Below are positions 28,125-32,868 of a DNA stretch of 32,868 nt, piece by piece (the stretch's first letter is position 1; each line of letters begins with the position of its first letter). Source of the stretch: an uncultured Alsobacter sp. (GTDB taxonomy: Bacteria > Pseudomonadota > Alphaproteobacteria > Rhizobiales > Beijerinckiaceae); the NCBI RefSeq assembly GCF_945952055.1, contig NZ_CAMFHB010000061.1, positions 1 to 32,868 on the forward strand, read 5' to 3'. A program made the translations under genes and the position numbers. The notes below the pieces were generated by a model that saw only the letters and a list, made by a program, of their open reading frames with translations, ran no database searches and was not told where the DNA came from.

Positions 28125-30380
28125 CTACGGCAGTCCCTCGTCGGCCTGCCCCTCCGGCTCGTTGCTCTCCCGCGGAGACGGCTTGCGGCGCCACGGGCGG
28201 TCGGTGCGAGGGGTGCGCTCGGCCTGCTCGCGAACACCCGCCGCGCCCCAGAGCACACTGAACGCTCCGCCCTCGGCCAGGCGCGCCCGGTCCATGAGCA
28301 GCGCGGGCCGGCACCAGCCCGGCGCCGGCAGCGATGTGACGATCGCCGCGGCGCGGCGGCAGTCGGTCTCGAAGGCTTCGGGCAGGCGGACCAGGGACAG
28401 CGCGGCACCGTCCGGCAGGCGCGCCACGCAGGCCGATGCGTCGCAGCGCCCTCCCCCGGCCGCCAGGGCCTCCGTCGCGGTGCGCGGATCGCCGGCGGCG
28501 CGCAACCACTGCTCGGCCACGAAGCCGCCGGGTCCCCGGCCGACGAACACCAGTTTGCCCGAGGGATCCCGGACGGCCGCCGCGCGGCCGTCGCCCGCGA
28601 CGAAAAGGTCGGGCGGGCGTTCGGCCAGCGCCAGTGCAAGCCCGACGGCGGCCGGCGCCACGCCCAGCCACCGCAAGGGGGTGATCCAGATCACGCACCA
28701 CATCAGGCCCGCGACCATGAGGGCCAGGGCGCCCGGCCCGAAGGCGTGGAGCCCCGCCGTCGATCCCGGCCAGCCCGCGACGAGCGCGGACAGCCTCAGC
28801 ATCCAGTCCGTCCCCACTCCCATGGCCATCCAGGCCGGCGCGTCGAGGCCGAAGGGCCAGGCCACGGCGCCCAGGAGCGCCATGGGCATGACGATGAAGG
28901 ACACCAGCGGCAGCGTCAGCGCATTGCCGATGAGCCCATAGGGCGAGATGCGCTGGAAGTGATAGAGGCTGAACGGCCCGGTCGCGGCCTCCGCCGCGAG
29001 CGTCGTCAGGACGGCGCCGATGGCGGCGCCGGCGCACCAGCGCGCCGCGCGGTAGGGCCACGGCAAGGCGGACGACGGCGCCCCGTCCCCCGGCCGCCCC
29101 AGGACGGCGAGGAGCCCCGTCTCGGCTCCCCGGGGATCGGAACCCGTACGCTCGTAGAGGGCGATGAGTGCCGCGACGGCCGCGAAAGACATCTGGAAGC
29201 TCGGCCCGGGCACGCTCTCGGGCTCGAGCGCCATGACGATCAGCGCGGCGATGGCGAGATTGCGCATGGAGATCGCGGCGCGCGACACGAGCATGGCGCC
29301 GAACAGGATCATGGTCATGATCAGCGAGCGCTGGGTCGCGATCTCGGAGCCGGCGAAGACGTTGTAGGCGAGCCCCGCGGCCATGGCCGAGGCGGCGGCG
29401 ACCTTGCGGATGTCGCGACGCAAGGCGAGGCCCGGGAACGCGGCGAGAAGCGCGCGGACGATCCAGAACGCCATGCCCGCCGCCAGCACCATGTGCAGCC
29501 CCGAGATGGAGACGACGTGATAGATGCCGGCGCCGCGCAGGTCGTCGTTCACCGCGTCCGGGATCATGCCCCGCTTGCCCGTCACGAGCGATGCGGCCAC
29601 GGCACCGGGCGCCCCGCCGATGACCGCGATGATGCGCTCGGTGAGGCTGTTGCGGGCGCGGTCCACCGCCGCTGTCGCCCAGGTGTCCCAGGGGATCGGA
29701 ACGGCTGCGGGGGCCAGGGAGACGGCGCCCGACAGCGAGCCGATGGCGCCGATCTGCTGGAAGTAGGCCTCGCGGTTGAAGGCGTATCCGCCCGGGCGGG
29801 ACGCCTCGGGCGGAGGCAGCAGGCGGGCCTGCGCGGCCACGTGCTCGCCGGGCTGGATCGTGCTGCGGCCCTGGATGGTCACCCGCACCCGAAGCGGCCT
29901 CGAAGCCTCGGGCAGGTCGCCCAGCGCGGTGACACGGATCAGCAGCCTGGCGCTGCCCAGGCGCGGATCCACCGTCTCGACGAAACCCTGCAGCGGCGCG
30001 GACAGGCTCCCCTGGAGCACCGGCGCGGACACCCGTCCGGTGCGCCACGTGGCACTGGCGAAGCCTGCGAAGGCGAAGGCCGCCAGCACCGCCAGCCCGG
30101 CGCCCGCGTGCCGGCGCAGGAGCACGGCGAGGGCGGCGAACAGGGCGAAGCCCGCCGGGCCTGCCCAGGGCGTCGGCTCGACCTCGGCGGCGAAGTAGAC
30201 GACGATGCCGCCCATCGCCGCCACAGGGAGCCACAGCCCGGGACGGCGGGCGTCGATCTCGCGGCCGGTCCAGGCGCGCACCCGGTCCGCCAGGACCTCC
30301 GCCGCGGACGCCAGGCGCGCCTCCAGCCCCCTGACTGGAGCAAGGGCCCGGCCCGCCCGCACTGACGTCGCGGCTTTCAT
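28125..30380 (-). CDS. comEC: ComEC/Rec2 family DNA uptake channel
   Basis: A 751-residue polytopic inner membrane protein of the ComEC family, the channel for single-stranded DNA import in transformation. Order: N-terminal helices and OB-like DUF4131 region (about 45-220), the Competence domain with YHVVSISGLHMVLAAG near residue 290 and many helices up to about 590, then a C-terminal region of about 160 residues that resembles a shrunken metallo-beta-lactamase part with no HxHxDH motif. ATG at 30380 chosen; the ribosome site is weak (AAAGG). Divergent from gltX by 128 bp. Confidence 0.92.
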   Translation of the reverse strand: MKAATSVRAGRALAPVRGLEARLASAAEVLADRVRAWTGREIDARRPGLWLPVAAMGGIVVYFAAEVEPTPWAGPAGFALFAALAVLLRRHAGAGLAVLAAFAFAGFASATWRTGRVSAPVLQGSLSAPLQGFVETVDPRLGSARLLIRVTALGDLPEASRPLRVRVTIQGRSTIQPGEHVAAQARLLPPPEASRPGGYAFNREAYFQQIGAIGSLSGAVSLAPAAVPIPWDTWATAAVDRARNSLTERIIAVIGGAPGAVAASLVTGKRGMIPDAVNDDLRGAGIYHVVSISGLHMVLAAGMAFWIVRALLAAFPGLALRRDIRKVAAASAMAAGLAYNVFAGSEIATQRSLIMTMILFGAMLVSRAAISMRNLAIAALIVMALEPESVPGPSFQMSFAAVAALIALYERTGSDPRGAETGLLAVLGRPGDGAPSSALPWPYRAARWCAGAAIGAVLTTLAAEAATGPFSLYHFQRISPYGLIGNALTLPLVSFIVMPMALLGAVAWPFGLDAPAWMAMGVGTDWMLRLSALVAGWPGSTAGLHAFGPGALALMVAGLMWCVIWITPLRWLGVAPAAVGLALALAERPPDLFVAGDGRAAAVRDPSGKLVFVGRGPGGFVAEQWLRAAGDPRTATEALAAGGGRCDASACVARLPDGAALSLVRLPEAFETDCRRAAAIVTSLPAPGWCRPALLMDRARLAEGGAFSVLWGAAGVREQAERTPRTDRPWRRKPSPRESNEPEGQADEGLP

Positions 30381-30508
30381 GCCTTTGGTCCCGGCTGCAC
30401 GGGAGGCGCCCTTAACCTCGCCCCGCAATGATGCTACAGAGCGCGCTCCGCGGACCAGCGCCGGGCAATTGCAGCCCCGGCTCCGCACATCCGGAACGTG
30501 TCAGCTCG

Positions 30509-31939
30509 ATGTCCAAACCCGTCGTCACGCGCTTTGCGCCGTCGCCTACCGGCTTCCTCCACATCGGCGGTGGCCGCACGGCGCTGTTCAACTGGCTCTA
30601 TGCCAAGCGCTTCGGCGGCACGATGCTGCTGCGCATCGAGGACACCGATCGCGAACGCTCCACCGAGCCCGCCATCCAGGCGATCATCGACGGCCTGTCC
30701 TGGCTCGGCATCACCTGGGACGGCGACGTCGTCTACCAGTTCGCGCGCGCGGCCCGGCACCGCGAGGTGGCCGAGCGCCTGCTCGCGGAGGGCAAGGCCT
30801 ATCACTGCTATGCGACGCCGCAGGAGCTCGAGGAGATGCGCGAGAAGGCGCGCGCCGAGGGCCGGCCGATGCGCTACGACGGCCGCTGGCGCGACCGCGA
30901 CCCGTCGGAGGCGCCGGCCGGCGTGAAGCCGGTGATCCGCCTGCGCGCGCCGCTCGAGGGCGACACCGTGGTCGAAGACCGCGTGCAGGGCCGCGTGGTC
31001 TGGCAGAACAAGGACCTCGACGATCTCGTCCTGCTGCGCTCGGACGGCACGCCGACCTACATGCTCGCGGTCGTGGTCGACGATCACGACATGGAGGTGA
31101 CGCACGTCATCCGCGGCGACGACCACCTGACCAACGCGGCCCGGCAGACGCAGATCTACCAGGCCTGCGGCTGGGAGGTGCCCAGCATGTCTCACATCCC
31201 GCTCATCCACGGGCCGGACGGCGCCAAGCTCTCCAAGCGCCACGGGGCGCTGGGCGTCGACGCCTACCGGGCGCTCGGCTACCTGCCGGTGGCGCTGCGC
31301 AACTACCTCGTGCGGCTGGGCTGGAGCCACGGCGACCAGGAGTTCTTCTCGACCGAGGAGATGGTGGCGGCCTTCGATCTCGACGGCATCGGCCGCTCGC
31401 CGGCGCGCTTCGACTTCGCCAAGCTCGAGCACATCAACGGCCACTACATGCGCACGTCGTCGGACGAGTCGCTCGTCACCGACCTCGAGCGCATCCTGCC
31501 GGAGATCGGCCCGGCCAAGGGGGCCCCGACGACGCTCCCCGCCCCGCTGCGCGCCCAGTTCGTCGCGGCCATGCCGGGGCTGAAGGAGCGGGCCAAGACG
31601 CTCGTCGAACTCCTGGACAGCGCCTACTACCTCTATGCCACCCGGCCGCTGACGGTGGAGCCGAAGGCCGAAGGGCTGCTCGCCGAGGGTGGACGCGAGC
31701 GCATCGCTGCCCTGCTTCCGGCGCTGCAGGCGCTGCCCGAGTGGACCGCCCAGTCGACCGAGGCCGCCGTGCGCGCCTTCGCCGAAACCGGGGGCCTGAA
31801 GCTCGGCCAGGTGGCGCAACCCCTTCGCGCGGCTCTCACGGGGCGCTCCACCTCGCCGGGGCTTTTCGACGTCATGGTGGTGCTCGGGCGCGAGGAGTGC
31901 CTGGTCCGGCTCCAGGACCAGGCGACTGCACGCCGCTGA
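30509..31939 (+). CDS. gltX: Glutamate--tRNA ligase
   Basis: Charges tRNA-Glu; 476 residues. Class I signatures: [20 protein letters not shown] with HIGH-type HIGG at residues 18-21, and KLSKR at 240-244 (KMSKS-type). Also [10 protein letters not shown], and GEDDHLTN-type [12 protein letters not shown]. The zinc-binding cysteine set of E. coli GltX is not seen: [19 protein letters not shown] has only one Cys. The ATG at 30509 begins the conserved [15 protein letters not shown]; the open frame extends left to 30428. Hyphomicrobiales often carry two GltX paralogs, so this may be GltX1. Confidence 0.96.
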   Translation: MSKPVVTRFAPSPTGFLHIGGGRTALFNWLYAKRFGGTMLLRIEDTDRERSTEPAIQAIIDGLSWLGITWDGDVVYQFARAARHREVAERLLAEGKAYHCYATPQELEEMREKARAEGRPMRYDGRWRDRDPSEAPAGVKPVIRLRAPLEGDTVVEDRVQGRVVWQNKDLDDLVLLRSDGTPTYMLAVVVDDHDMEVTHVIRGDDHLTNAARQTQIYQACGWEVPSMSHIPLIHGPDGAKLSKRHGALGVDAYRALGYLPVALRNYLVRLGWSHGDQEFFSTEEMVAAFDLDGIGRSPARFDFAKLEHINGHYMRTSSDESLVTDLERILPEIGPAKGAPTTLPAPLRAQFVAAMPGLKERAKTLVELLDSAYYLYATRPLTVEPKAEGLLAEGGRERIAALLPALQALPEWTAQSTEAAVRAFAETGGLKLGQVAQPLRAALTGRSTSPGLFDVMVVLGREECLVRLQDQATARR

Positions 31940-31957
31940 GGCGGGGGGCACCCGCCT
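31939..31957 (+). terminator. Candidate gltX terminator hairpin
   Basis: AGGCGGG-GGGCA-CCCGCCT is a perfect 7-bp stem with a 5-nt loop beginning on the last base of the gltX stop, followed by TTCGG. Short T-run only. Confidence 0.55.
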
Positions 31958-32028
31958 TTCGGTGCGGTTGAACCCCCTGCGGAATTGAGCTAGCAAACCT
32001 GAGGCGCCAGCGAAATTGCGTGGGAACC

Positions 32029-32065
32029 TTGGCGTTTGCCGACGAATTCGGCAAATTGTCGCCAA
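32029..32065. promoter_or_regulatory. Long inverted repeat upstream of gltA
   Basis: TTGGCG-TTTGCCGA (32029-32042) and TCGGCAAA-TTGT-CGCCAA (32048-32065) form a 37-nt imperfect dyad: 8-bp inner arms around CGAAT and 6-bp outer arms with a 4-nt bulge on one side. It ends 85 bp before gltA. No T-run follows. It could be an operator or a leader structure; nothing in the sequence decides. Confidence 0.5.
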
Positions 32066-32150
32066 ACCATGCGATGTCGCTGACGTGGTGACCGTCGGGA
32101 GTGCGTCCGGCTCCCCGGTGCACAGTTCTGACCGGCCGAGGGATACCGAC

Positions 32151-32868
<718 letters not shown>

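Noticed and set aside
27853-30365. Long open frames overlapping comEC in both directions
   Set aside because: Arg/Gly/Pro-rich shadow translations; comEC has the clear family motifs and helices.

Overview
This is a high-GC (roughly 70%) chromosomal window from an alphaproteobacterium, most likely of the order Hyphomicrobiales (Rhizobiales). The evidence is the gene order trpG-trpD-trpC-moaC-moeA-lexA-comEC-gltX-gltA, the order DUF177-plsX-fabH-ihfA-merR, a lexA gene preceded by the alphaproteobacterial GTTC-N7-GTTC type SOS box, a ubiquinol-cytochrome c chaperone family protein, and short dispersed intergenic palindromes of the kind common in this order. Genus cannot be fixed from the sequence alone. 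No rRNA, tRNA, CRISPR array, prophage, integrase or insertion sequence was seen; it is a housekeeping region.

Layout. 1-5.2 kb: the 5' three quarters of a DmdC-type acyl-CoA dehydrogenase (minus), a Sua5-type tRNA threonylcarbamoyladenosine synthase, a DoxX membrane protein with a divergent LysR regulator, a variant GreA/GreB factor and an HdeD-like membrane protein. 5.2-10 kb: pyruvate phosphate dikinase (ppdK) after a structured leader, a small membrane protein whose start overlaps the ppdK stop, and a secreted or anchored SleB-type cell wall hydrolase. 10-13.9 kb: the de novo NAD operon nadA-nadB-nadC on the minus strand, behind a recognisable promoter and two copies of a 21-bp palindromic operator. 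14-17.4 kb: a plus-strand run of MarR regulator, hotdog thioesterase, MFS transporter and AcuI-type acryloyl-CoA reductase, with a perfect palindrome over the regulator's start codon. 17.6-21.8 kb: two minus-strand transcripts or one long one: ubiquinol-cytochrome c chaperone, DUF177, plsX, fabH, ihfA, merR. 22-27.7 kb: BamE-like lipoprotein, trpGDC, moaC, moeA and lexA on the plus strand. 28.1-32.9 kb: comEC (minus) diverging from gltX, then the first third-to-half of citrate synthase gltA, cut by the window edge.

What stands out beyond ordinary genes is regulatory and repetitive DNA: paired operators at nadA, the MarR operator, the LysR/DoxX operator, tandem hairpins before ppdK, a strong inverted repeat before gltA, a double LexA site, and three families of intergenic palindromes (8.4 and 17.5 kb; 10.0 and 27.9 kb; 23.3 kb), three of whose five copies lie between convergent gene ends. 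I did not find a convincing wholly new multi-gene system; the MarR-thioesterase-MFS-AcuI cluster is the best candidate for an uncharacterised functional unit. Only the sequence itself was read; homology statements rest on recognised motifs, not on searches.
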